Source: an uncultured Kiritimatiellota bacterium (GTDB lineage: Bacteria > Verrucomicrobiota > Kiritimatiellia > RFP12 > UBA1067). From it: a stretch of 18,560 nucleotides of DNA. The notes under the pieces were generated by a model. It saw only the letters and a program-made list of their open reading frames with translations, was not told the DNA's origin and did no database searches. Below are positions 1 through 6,115 of the stretch, in pieces. The number at the start of each line of letters is the position of its first letter. Within the stretch, counting starts at the first letter, position 1. A program made the translations under genes and the position numbers. The stretch is from assembly GCA_934675625.1 (NCBI GenBank), contig CAKURH010000072.1, positions 1 through 18,560 of the forward strand, read 5' to 3'.

Positions 1-323
1 ACGTAGGCCGTCGCGACGCCGACGATGTTGCCCGTGCCGATCGTCGCGGAGAGGGCCGTGCAGAGCGCGCCGAAGCTCGTGACCTCGCCCTTCGCGCCAT
101 GCTCGACCTTCTCGTTCTTGAACATGTACTTGAGCGCGCGCGGCAGCTGGATGAACTGCATGCCGCCGAGGCGGATCGTCAGCCAGATTCCGCCGAAGAG
201 AATCAGGATGATCAGAAGGGGCACCGGAAACCCGGCGATCTCGAACGATGTTCCCCAGACCTTGTCGTCAACCAAGTTCACGTAGTCCGTGAACGTATCC
301 AGCCATGTGGCTGCCTGCATCAT
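1..323 (-). CDS. AGCS-family sodium:alanine/glycine symporter, N-terminal part (cut by window edge)
   Basis: About 107 N-terminal residues of an amino-acid carrier of the alanine or glycine:cation symporter (AGCS) family, which imports small neutral amino acids with Na+ across the inner membrane. Seen: a first membrane helix (FPVPLLIILILFGGIWLTIR), then the family segment ending GEVTSFGALCTALSATIGTG followed by NIVGVATA, which is highly characteristic of AGCS proteins. The start at 323 is chosen because an SD-like GGAAAGG (333-339) lies 9 nt upstream; a second ATG follows immediately at 320. A glycine riboswitch sits directly upstream, which points to glycine (and/or alanine) as the substrate. 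The C-terminal three quarters lie beyond the left edge. Confidence 0.9.
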   Translation of the reverse strand, partial: MMQAATWLDTFTDYVNLVDDKVWGTSFEIAGFPVPLLIILILFGGIWLTIRLGGMQFIQLPRALKYMFKNEKVEHGAKGEVTSFGALCTALSATIGTGNIVGVATAY

Positions 324-340
324 GTTTGTTTGCCTTTCCG

Positions 341-420
341 TCCTTTTGCCTGAGAGATCGTCCCCGACCCTTTCGGGGAGTTACACCTTCGGCACCTCGC
401 ACCGTTGCGAAGCTTCTCCG
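341..420 (-). ncRNA. Glycine riboswitch (single aptamer)
   Basis: Read on the minus strand, the leader contains the conserved glycine-aptamer core: GGAGA at the 5' side (419-415), GGTGCCGAAGG in the middle, a strong hairpin CCCCGA-AAGGG-TCGGGG, and the near-invariant 3' element CTCTCAGGCAAAAGGA (356-341). Only one aptamer is present, where many glycine riboswitches are tandem. The 3' conserved element ends at 341 and the Shine-Dalgarno of the symporter gene occupies 333-339, so there is no room for a separate terminator. Control of ribosome access is therefore the likely mechanism (inference). Its position before an AGCS symporter is a known glycine riboswitch context. Confidence 0.92.
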
Positions 421-447
421 GACCCGCTTGCGCGATAAATTTTGCGT

Positions 448-456
448 ATTATACCA
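448..456 (-). promoter_or_regulatory. Extended -10 promoter of riboswitch-symporter unit
   Basis: TGG-TATAAT on the minus strand, a perfect -10 with the TGn extension. The predicted transcript begins about 20 nt before the riboswitch aptamer. No convincing -35 is seen. The TAA stop codon of the upstream ybeY-like gene lies inside the TATAAT hexamer. Confidence 0.65.
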
Positions 457-964
457 AAAATGCGCCGCCCTGCGGGACAGTCGGGCGTGGAGCGGCGACG
501 TGAAGTGCTTTCAGCCACGCCAGTTCGCGGCGGCGCATGCGCGCATAGTCCGCCGGCTCCGCATCGTCCGCGCCCGACAGGTGATCCATGCCATGCGCGA
601 CATAAAGCAGCAGCTCCTTCGCCGCGCTCCAGCCGCGCCGCCGTGGCGCGGCGCGCACAGCCTGGTCGCCATTGACGTAAAGTTCGCCGTAGACGCCCGG
701 CGCCTCGCCCGGCAGCGCGTCGTAGCGCTGCGTGACGACGTCCGTCGCGCCCGCCACGCCGTTGATCGCCTGATGGACTTCGGCGGAACGCGCATCATCC
801 TGAAGAATGACCGTGACCGCGCGGAACGGCACGCCGACGCGTGCGGCGCTCCGCGCGGCGAAGAACGCCGACGCACGCCGGAGGTCGGCTTTTCCCAATC
901 CCAGCGCGCGCGGCACGGCCCCCGCGATCTCGATGCGGCACACGTCCGCCGCGCCGTTCCTCAC
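449..964 (-). CDS. ybeY: YbeY-like endoribonuclease / rRNA maturation factor, divergent
   Basis: A 171-residue protein of the YbeY (UPF0054) family, a single-strand-specific metal endoribonuclease involved in 16S rRNA 3' processing and ribosome quality control. Seen: the TDV element (usually TDVLSF, here TDVVTQ), a GELYVNG strand where GDIxIS is typical, and the metal site HGMDHLSGADD followed by MRRRELAWL. The usual site is HGxLHLxGYDH; here the third histidine ligand is an aspartate. Start: GTG at 964-962 overlaps the TGA of the upstream gene (GTGA), indicating translational coupling; a second in-frame GTG lies 7 codons later. It forms an operon with the kinase-like gene. The family match is clear from motifs, but the protein is divergent. 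Confidence 0.78.
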   Translation of the reverse strand: MRNGAADVCRIEIAGAVPRALGLGKADLRRASAFFAARSAARVGVPFRAVTVILQDDARSAEVHQAINGVAGATDVVTQRYDALPGEAPGVYGELYVNGDQAVRAAPRRRGWSAAKELLLYVAHGMDHLSGADDAEPADYARMRRRELAWLKALHVAAPRPTVPQGGAFLV

Positions 965-2394
965 GTCCGCTTCCTGCCCTTCTTGATGACGGGAATCTGC
1001 GCGGCGGCGACGGACTGGCCGAGGCGGCGCGCCTTCTCGTCGGGCATGAAGATGTCGATTTTCTCGTCCCATTCGGGGTAGACGTCCTTCAGCAGCGTCT
1101 TCGCCGTCTCGAGAATGACCTCGCCGCCGAGACCCGACGTCACGCGCCCGAGCACCATCATGTTCTCGTAATCGTAGAACTCGTTGTACCACGGAATCGC
1201 GTGCGCGAGGAAGCGTCCGATCTGGACGTAGACCTTGAGGGCCTTCGCATCGCCCTTCTCCAGCGCGGCCTGCACGACCTTGAGGCGCTCCGGGAGCTTC
1301 ATCGCCTTCGGGAACTTGAAGCCGTATTTTTCCGCGAGCCAGTCAACGGCCTGCTGCGAGAACGCCATCGCGCCGACGCCGGCGTCGCCCGACCACTCGT
1401 CCTTCGGCGCACACGGGTTGAAGTCGACCGGCGCGAACGCAAGCTCGCTGATGCGGCCCGTCATCGCGCCCTTCGGGTCGACGTAGCCGACGGCCTCCGA
1501 CGAGCCCATCGCGACGCCGAGAATGCCCTTGCGGTTCATCGTGATCATGCCGGCGAGCGCCGTCACGTCGCCGTCGTTGTAAATCGCGAACGGCACACCC
1601 CAGTCCTTCTCGATGCGGAAGAACAGGTTCTGCGCCTCGGCGAACTTCTTCGGGTTCTTCTCCTTGACCGCGCGGAAGAGCGAGGCGATGCCCATCTTCT
1701 GGCCGACGAGCGTGCCGGCCGTCGAGCCGCCGATCGCGTCGACGCGCGGCAGCGACGCAGCCGCCTCCTTGAGGCCGTTCGTCAGCATCGTGTAGTGATA
1801 CTCCGGGTCGGCGTTGTTGCGCGGATCCCATGGGAACTCCTTCGAGAAGACGACCTTCCCCTTGTTGAGCGCGGAGATCTTGAAGTCGGACGCGCCGAGG
1901 TCGAAGCCGATCCGGCAGCCGTCCGCCACCGTCTTCACGACGGACGTCTTCTCATGGAACTCCGGCATCTTCGCGAGCGGCACGACGACGGCCTCGACAG
2001 GACGGCCGTAGATTGACGTGAAGAAGTCGTAGTCGAACGCGCGCGCGCCCTTCTTCGTGTAGGCTTTCGCGACGGGCTTCACGATCGCGTCGGGACCGGC
2101 GAGGTAGAGCTTCCAGCCGCCGGCCGACCAGACGATGAACTTCGCGATGCGCTCGACGACATACGAGACGAACTGCGTCGCCTGCGGATCGAGCCGCTTT
2201 GGAATCGGCAGGTCGTAGCGGAAGACCTTGCCGTCTTCGCGCTCCCACGCGATGGCGACGACCTGGGCATTCGCCTTCGTGTCGATGCCGTCGTAGATTT
2301 GCCACAGCGCGCTCATCGGCGCCAGGAACGCGGAATGGTCGCACGTGCAACCGCCCTCGCCACCGCAATGCTTCTTGCCACAGGAACAGGCCAT
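961..2394 (-). CDS. ROK/ASKHA-fold sugar kinase-like protein with N-terminal Cys-rich motif
   Basis: A 477-residue protein. Seen: ASKHA nucleotide-binding signatures in order - phosphate-1 loop RIGFDLGASDFKISALNKG (about residue 160), GGSTAGTLVG, the putative catalytic-base region YNDGDVTALAGM (compare ND-N-A in ROK kinases), GVAMGSSEAVGYVD, and a late GRVTSGLGGEVIL segment. These fit a ROK-type kinase; the substrate cannot be read from sequence. The classical ROK zinc motif (CxCGxxGC) is not visible inside the fold, but the extreme N-terminus carries CSCGKKHCGGEGGCTC, a likely metal-binding head. The 2394 start has a good SD (GAGGGAG, 8 nt spacing), so the Cys-rich head appears to be translated. 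It overlaps the ybeY-like gene by 4 bases and lies 92 nt after the phosphomutase-like gene. Confidence 0.7.
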   Translation of the reverse strand: MACSCGKKHCGGEGGCTCDHSAFLAPMSALWQIYDGIDTKANAQVVAIAWEREDGKVFRYDLPIPKRLDPQATQFVSYVVERIAKFIVWSAGGWKLYLAGPDAIVKPVAKAYTKKGARAFDYDFFTSIYGRPVEAVVVPLAKMPEFHEKTSVVKTVADGCRIGFDLGASDFKISALNKGKVVFSKEFPWDPRNNADPEYHYTMLTNGLKEAAASLPRVDAIGGSTAGTLVGQKMGIASLFRAVKEKNPKKFAEAQNLFFRIEKDWGVPFAIYNDGDVTALAGMITMNRKGILGVAMGSSEAVGYVDPKGAMTGRISELAFAPVDFNPCAPKDEWSGDAGVGAMAFSQQAVDWLAEKYGFKFPKAMKLPERLKVVQAALEKGDAKALKVYVQIGRFLAHAIPWYNEFYDYENMMVLGRVTSGLGGEVILETAKTLLKDVYPEWDEKIDIFMPDEKARRLGQSVAAAQIPVIKKGRKRT

Positions 2395-2480
2395 CGTCAG
2401 TTCTCCCTCTTTTTTCTTTGTGTTTTGTGTTTTAGGTTATCTTGTTGTCGAATCGTAAACGGTAAAAGGACATCAGCGGC

Positions 2481-2489
2481 ATTGTATCA
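2481..2489 (-). promoter_or_regulatory. Extended -10 promoter of kinase-like / ybeY unit
   Basis: TGA-TACAAT on the minus strand. The TGA of the extension is also the stop codon of the upstream phosphomutase-like gene (2487-2489). Predicted transcription starts near 2474, leaving a leader of about 80 nt before the ATG at 2394, which has a clear SD. Confidence 0.5.
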
Positions 2490-3344
2490 CAAACCGTCGA
2501 AAGCCGCAAGCAGGGCCGGCGTCACGTCGACGAGCGACGCGACGCGGTCCCGCAGTAACTTCTCGCGCGGGCCGTAGGCGATGAACGGCACGGGATTGCG
2601 CGTATGGCCGCGTTCGCCAAGGGCTTCGATGTTGCCGTGATCCGCCGTCATCACGAGCGTAAGGCCCGCCGCCTCCGCACAGCGGACGAGCGCGGCGAGG
2701 AAGCGGTCGTAGGTGCGCAGCACCGCGCACGCGCGCGCATAGTCCATCGCGTGGCCCGACACGTCCGTCTGGAAGAACTCGTAGAGCGTGAGATCGTTTG
2801 CGCGCGCAAGGCGGAACAGGTGCTCGGCCGCACGCTGCGGCGGAATGACCGGGATGTCGGGATAGCGGTCCTGAATCGTCTCGCGCGTCAGGTCCTGCAG
2901 TACCGCGTCGTCGTTCATGAGGTCTCCCGCCGTCGAGATCGACTCCGGCGCCGTCAGGGCCATCACGGTCGTCACCGACTTGAAGCGCCGGTTCGCCAGC
3001 TCATCCGCCGACTCGACGAGATAGGCGTCGGCGAACTTCACGCGCCGCCCGCGTTTCGCCAGTTCGAGAAAGAGGTTGTCGCGTGCGACAATCTTTCGCA
3101 GTTCGAGGCCGGGGAAGCCCTCGCAGTGCCGCCCCATCGCCTGCGCGCAGTTGACGCCCGTGAACATCGTCGCCTGACCCGTCGCGGACTGCGGGACGCC
3201 CTCCACCCCCAGACAGGCGTCAATCGGCTTGCCATGACGTTCAATCAAACGCCACAGCGTCGGACAAACCTCTGCGTTCAGCGGGTTTTCCGGCGAAGGT
3301 CGGGCGAGGCCGACACCATCAATAAATAGGAAGACGACTTTCAA
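2487..3344 (-). CDS. Alkaline-phosphatase-superfamily metalloenzyme, phosphoglycerate mutase/phosphopentomutase-like
   Basis: A member of the iPGM/phosphopentomutase metalloenzyme family (two-metal active site, phospho-Ser/Thr intermediate). Seen in order: metal Asp in KVVFLFIDGVGL at the N-terminus; nucleophile loop QSATGQATMFTGVN; DVSGHAMDY; the metal motif TADHGN; and GHTRNPVPFIAYGP. It lacks the large iPGM transferase insertion, so a true glycolytic iPGM is unlikely; the substrate is unknown. The start is uncertain. TTG at 3344 fits the family N-terminus (metal strand begins at once) and lies 9 nt after an extended -10, making it nearly leaderless. An in-frame ATG at 3425 with an SD-like GAGGAAAG would add 27 AT-rich residues containing that promoter. 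I prefer 3344. Confidence 0.75.
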   Translation of the reverse strand: MKVVFLFIDGVGLARPSPENPLNAEVCPTLWRLIERHGKPIDACLGVEGVPQSATGQATMFTGVNCAQAMGRHCEGFPGLELRKIVARDNLFLELAKRGRRVKFADAYLVESADELANRRFKSVTTVMALTAPESISTAGDLMNDDAVLQDLTRETIQDRYPDIPVIPPQRAAEHLFRLARANDLTLYEFFQTDVSGHAMDYARACAVLRTYDRFLAALVRCAEAAGLTLVMTADHGNIEALGERGHTRNPVPFIAYGPREKLLRDRVASLVDVTPALLAAFDGL

Positions 3345-3353
3345 GTGTGAAGA

Positions 3354-3362
3354 AGTATAGCA
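3354..3362 (-). promoter_or_regulatory. Extended -10 promoter of phosphomutase-like gene
   Basis: TGC-TATACT on the minus strand, with TTGCCC as a possible -35 at an 18-nt spacing. The -10 ends only 9 nt before the preferred TTG start at 3344. Confidence 0.5.
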
Positions 3363-3537
3363 TAAATCGGTGAAAATGGGCAAGTTGGTCGCGAATGTTG
3401 ATAACTTTTCAATAAGTGTAGACATAATTTTACATCTTTCCTCTTGACAAAATGATTATCTACTCAAAATTGATGTTTTTCACAAAAATCACGTAAAAAT
3501 GAATTTTAGATGTCCCATAACATTAAAATATTTTCTG

Positions 3538-3567
3538 TTCACAAATCCACGGCAAGTGTGCTATAAT
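3538..3567 (+). promoter_or_regulatory. mnmG promoter (extended -10), leaderless start
   Basis: -35 TTCACA (3538-3543), 18-nt spacer, extended -10 TGC-TATAAT (3559-3567). The ATG of mnmG begins 6 nt after the -10, exactly where transcription is expected to start, so the mRNA is predicted to be leaderless. No SD is present. Confidence 0.7.
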
Positions 3568-3573
3568 TTCACC

Positions 3574-5652
3574 ATGTCTTTTTTACAGTCACAGTTTGAC
3601 GTCATTGTCGTGGGCGGCGGGCATGCCGGTGCCGAGGCCGCTCTTGCGGCGGCGCGCATGAACGTGTCGACCCTTCTCGTTACCTCCCGTGCAGATGCCA
3701 TTGCGCGCATGCCCTGCAACCCGTCCATCGGCGGCTTGGCCAAAAGCCATCTCGTCTGCGAACTCGACGCGCTGGGCGGCGAGATGGGCAAAAATGCGGA
3801 CGCCACCGCCCTTCAGGCGAAGGTTCTCAACCTGAGCCGTGGTCCCGCCGTCTGGGCGACGCGCTGCCAATGCGCCAAGAAGGAATACGCCGCGCGCATG
3901 CAAGCCGTCATCGCCGCGCAACCCAACCTGACCGTTCTCGAAGACGCGGTGATTGGCATTGACGATTGTGCCTATCCTGTGCATTCCGTGCAAACGGAAT
4001 GCCACGGCTCTCTCACCGCGCGAACCGTCGTCATTACGAGCGGCACGGCCTTACGTGGTCGCGTCTGGGTTGGCGACCAGTGCCGCGAAAGCGGCGGCGA
4101 CGGACGCCCCGCCGTCAATCGCCTTTCTGAAAGCCTTTCTGCCCTCGGCTTTAAGCTGATTCGCCTCAAGACAGGAACGCCCCCACGTTTGAAGGCCTCA
4201 AGTTGCGATTTCAACGTCTGCCAACGGCAAAATGGCGACACCCCTCGCCCATTGTTCCACGTGGAACAAAACCAACTCAAATGTCTCACACGGAGAGACG
4301 GAGCCACGGAGAACACAAGCAACTTACCTATTCATCTCCGTGCCTCGGTGCCTCCGTGTGAGAATAATGGTCCCTCTATTTGTTCCACGTGGAACAATAT
4401 GCCGGAGTTGCCTTGTTGGATGACACACACGAACGACAGAACTCACCAAATCATCCGTGATCATCTCTCTGTTTCGGCTCTCTATGGCGGAAAAATCGTC
4501 GGAACAGGCGTTCGCTACTGTCCGAGTATCGAGGACAAGATTGTTCGCTTTGCCGAAGCCCACCAGCATCACGTCATTCTCGAACCCGAAGACAAGGACG
4601 GCACCATCATCTATCCAAACGGCTTGAGCTGTTCGTTGCCCGAATCAGTGCAAGAGGAGATGGTTCATTCGATTGCCGGACTCGAACACGCCGAATTTCT
4701 CGCCTATGCCTACGCCATCGAATACGACAGCATTGATGCCCGTGAACTGACCCATGCGCTTGAATCAAAACGCATACCCGGTCTTTTCTTTGCTGGACAA
4801 ATCAACGGCACGACTGGTTATGAGGAAGCGGCGGCACAGGGTCTCATGGCGGGTATCAACGCGGCATTGAAGGTCAAAGGCGAAGAGCCATTGGTTCTCA
4901 GTCGTCAAGATGCCTACATCGGCGTGATGATTGACGATCTTGTCACAAAGGGCACGGACGAGCCATATCGGATGTTCACCAGCCGCGCTGAACGTCGGCT
5001 GATCCTGCGTCAGGACAACGCCTGTTATCGTCTGCTCGCCGCCGCCAAGCGTATCGGCATTCGTTCAAGGGAATCACTTGAGGCGATTGAAGAAGAGTAT
5101 CATGAGATAATTCAGAAGCTGAAAAATGGAAACCTTGTAAAATTTAATAAATCTTCACACTTTGAAATTCGTGATAATTCGTGTCAATTCGTGGATAATA
5201 ATAAGCCTACGACGTTAAACACGAAGGAAATAGAGGTTGAGAGACACGGAGGTTTCAATGGTATTGATAATCATGATTGTGAGAGATCTTCTAATAACCA
5301 ACTTCTCCGTGCCTCCGTATCTCCGTGTGAGAAAAAACCGTTTACCCCGAAAAATCTGATGACACTCTCGCGGATTGACCGTGAAGTTATGATTATGCGT
5401 CATTATGCGCCCTACATCAAGCAGGAAGAGAAAGCCGCCGAACGGGCCAAGAAGGACGAAGCCATTGTCATTCCAAAGTGGCTCGACTATGACAAGTGTC
5501 TTGCCGTGCGCTACGAGAGCCGTGAGAAGCTGAAGAAGTTTCATCCGGAGACGCTCGCCCAAGCGAGCCGCATCCCCGGCGTGAACCCGGCTGATGTCGC
5601 CGTCCTCGCCGTCCTCATCAAGCGCGGCAGCCATGAGACAGTCGCCAAGTGA
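3574..5652 (+). CDS. mnmG: tRNA uridine-5-carboxymethylaminomethyl modification enzyme MnmG (GidA) with two in-frame insertions
   Basis: The FAD-binding subunit of the MnmE-MnmG complex that makes (carboxymethyl)aminomethyl-uridine at the wobble position of tRNAs. Seen: Rossmann FAD motif VVGGGHAGAEAA (residues 12-23), Cys48 in CNPSIGG and Cys316 in RYCPSIEDK (matching the two functional cysteines, E. coli C47 and C277), FFAGQINGTTGYEEAAAQG, and FTSRAERRLILRQDNA. The length is 692 residues against about 629 in E. coli. The excess lies in two segments: residues about 227-275 (between QNGDTPRPLF and THTNDRTH) and about 523-591 (before the C-terminal helical domain). Both insertions are palindromic repeats read in frame. 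The start at 3574 matches the family N-terminus; an upstream AT-rich extension is rejected. Codon use is less G/C-ended than in neighbouring genes. Confidence 0.95.
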   Translation: MSFLQSQFDVIVVGGGHAGAEAALAAARMNVSTLLVTSRADAIARMPCNPSIGGLAKSHLVCELDALGGEMGKNADATALQAKVLNLSRGPAVWATRCQCAKKEYAARMQAVIAAQPNLTVLEDAVIGIDDCAYPVHSVQTECHGSLTARTVVITSGTALRGRVWVGDQCRESGGDGRPAVNRLSESLSALGFKLIRLKTGTPPRLKASSCDFNVCQRQNGDTPRPLFHVEQNQLKCLTRRDGATENTSNLPIHLRASVPPCENNGPSICSTWNNMPELPCWMTHTNDRTHQIIRDHLSVSALYGGKIVGTGVRYCPSIEDKIVRFAEAHQHHVILEPEDKDGTIIYPNGLSCSLPESVQEEMVHSIAGLEHAEFLAYAYAIEYDSIDARELTHALESKRIPGLFFAGQINGTTGYEEAAAQGLMAGINAALKVKGEEPLVLSRQDAYIGVMIDDLVTKGTDEPYRMFTSRAERRLILRQDNACYRLLAAAKRIGIRSRESLEAIEEEYHEIIQKLKNGNLVKFNKSSHFEIRDNSCQFVDNNKPTTLNTKEIEVERHGGFNGIDNHDCERSSNNQLLRASVSPCEKKPFTPKNLMTLSRIDREVMIMRHYAPYIKQEEKAAERAKKDEAIVIPKWLDYDKCLAVRYESREKLKKFHPETLAQASRIPGVNPADVAVLAVLIKRGSHETVAK
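4253..4268. promoter_or_regulatory. parS-like ParB binding site 1 (inside mnmG)
   Basis: TGTTCCACGTGGAACA, a perfect palindrome (18 bp when the flanking T and A are included, 4252-4269). It agrees with the chromosomal parS consensus TGTTNCACGTGNAACA, and the same core is known from Pseudomonas parS. It is read through in the mnmG frame. Confidence 0.75.
4284..4363. repeat. Palindromic repeat element 1, in-frame in mnmG
   Basis: An imperfect inverted repeat: left arm 4284-4312 and right arm 4335-4363, 29 nt each, 25 of 29 positions complementary, with a 22-nt loop. The arms contain CACGGAG / CTCCGTG iterations. The right arm is read as LRASVPPCE. No stop codon arises in the mnmG frame. The element sits between the two parS-like palindromes. 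Confidence 0.85.
4381..4396. promoter_or_regulatory. parS-like ParB binding site 2 (inside mnmG)
   Basis: A second exact copy of TGTTCCACGTGGAACA (18-bp palindrome 4380-4397), 128 bp from the first. Together they bracket palindromic repeat element 1. Confidence 0.75.
5166..5193 (+). repeat. Triplicated AATTCGTG direct repeat in mnmG
   Basis: AATTCGTG occurs at 5166-5173, 5176-5183 and 5186-5193, a strict 10-bp period. It is part of the second extra segment of mnmG and is read in frame without a stop. Confidence 0.8.
5237..5332. repeat. Palindromic repeat element 2, in-frame in mnmG
   Basis: The right arm at 5304-5332 is 26/29 identical to the right arm of element 1 (4335-4363), in the same orientation and the same codon frame (LRASVSPCE against LRASVPPCE). 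A degenerate left arm (GAGAGACACGGAGG, near 5239-5252) is partly complementary to it. There is no parS-like palindrome here. The element is embedded in lower-GC sequence. Confidence 0.75.
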
Positions 5653-5702
5653 GAGTTGAAAGTTGTTGGCCGTGTAGAAGTGTAGAGCGTTCAAGATTCA
5701 TG

Positions 5703-5781
5703 ACGCAAAGAACGCAAAGGTTTTGACGCCAAGTTCGCAAAGGCTTTCACGGATGTTGCGCTCTTTGCGTTTTCCTTTGCG
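5703..5781. repeat. Intergenic palindromic repeat (CGCAAAG / CTTTGCG)
   Basis: Three CGCAAAG units (5704-5710, 5713-5719, 5736-5742) are followed by two inverted CTTTGCG units (5763-5769, 5775-5781), forming a potential long hairpin between mnmG and the feo operon. It has the same architecture as the mnmG insertions but a different unit. It could act as a transcription end or RNA-stabilising hairpin; no T-tract follows. Confidence 0.7.
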
Positions 5782-5805
5782 ACCTGCACTTGCCGGGCAC
5801 CCCCC

Positions 5806-5835
5806 TTGACAGCCGCGAGTTAGTTTTGGTAAACT
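5806..5835 (+). promoter_or_regulatory. feo operon promoter
   Basis: A consensus -35 TTGACA (5806-5811), 18-nt spacer, and extended -10 TGG-TAAACT (5827-5835). A 5-bp inverted repeat AGTTT-N4-AAACT (5822-5835) overlaps the -10. Transcription is predicted to start near 5842, giving a leader of about 55 nt. Confidence 0.7.
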
Positions 5836-5840
5836 TCGCG

Positions 5841-5869
5841 CCTGTTGGAAGTTAGTGCCCTCTAACAGG
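5841..5869 (+). promoter_or_regulatory. Possible operator or leader fold of feo operon
   Basis: A perfect inverted repeat GTTAG-TGCCCT-CTAAC (5851-5866) lies just after the predicted start site. A competing pairing, CCTGTT (5841-5846) with AACAGG (5864-5869), shares its 3' arm. Either a metal-responsive repressor site (DtxR/MntR-type sites are interrupted palindromes of this size) or a switching RNA structure is possible; neither is shown by sequence alone. Confidence 0.3.
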
Positions 5870-5896
5870 GGCGTCGAAACGAAAAGGAAGGTCAGC

Positions 5897-6115
5897 ATGC
5901 CATTGTCGTTCTTCAAGGCCGGCGAAGCGGCGCGCGTCATGCGCGTCGGCGGTGCCGACGCCACGCGCAAGCACCTGGGAAGCCTCGGCTTCTCGGCCGG
6001 AACGGTCGTCCGCGTCATCGAGGACGCGGAAGGCGGGAAAATCGTCGGCATCCACGACAGCCGCCTCGCCCTCAACGACGAGCTTGTGTGCCGCATCGAG
6101 TGCGCGCCGATGTGA
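5897..6115 (+). CDS. feoA: FeoA domain protein (first copy)
   Basis: A 72-residue stand-alone FeoA (SH3-like fold), a small cytoplasmic partner of the FeoB ferrous-iron transporter. Seen: the typical FeoA layout with LGSLGFSAGTVVRVIEDAEG in the middle and IVGIHDSRLALNDELVCRI at the end, matching the family pattern of L-GF-G-V then a final strand around the conserved L-. The SD AAAAGGAAGG is 6-15 nt upstream of the ATG. It is the first gene of a four-gene feo operon, separated from the second feoA by a 124-nt gap with tandem octamers and a hairpin. Confidence 0.88.
   Translation: MPLSFFKAGEAARVMRVGGADATRKHLGSLGFSAGTVVRVIEDAEGGKIVGIHDSRLALNDELVCRIECAPM

Larger units (their letters stand above)
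3345..3573. other. AT-rich divergent intergenic region at gene-polarity switch
   Basis: This stretch separates the leftward gene block from the rightward block and is far richer in A/T than its surroundings. It holds the promoters of the phosphomutase-like gene (minus) and mnmG (plus), one DnaA-box-like nonamer TGTTGATAA (3396-3404), and TTGACA (3444-3449) with no good matching -10. An origin function is possible but weaker than at the other two candidates, because only one box is seen. Confidence 0.35.

Noticed and set aside
305..2016. Plus-strand open frames opposite the riboswitch, ybeY-like and kinase-like genes
   Set aside because: Arg-rich shadow translations overlapping genes with recognisable motifs and a riboswitch on the other strand.
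3499..3573. 25-residue upstream extension of MnmG
   Set aside because: AT-rich promoter sequence containing TATAAT; the family N-terminus starts at 3574.
4253..4396. The two palindromes as terminal inverted repeats of an insertion sequence
   Set aside because: No transposase fits in about 110 bp, the sequence stays open in the mnmG frame, and each copy is itself a full palindrome matching parS.
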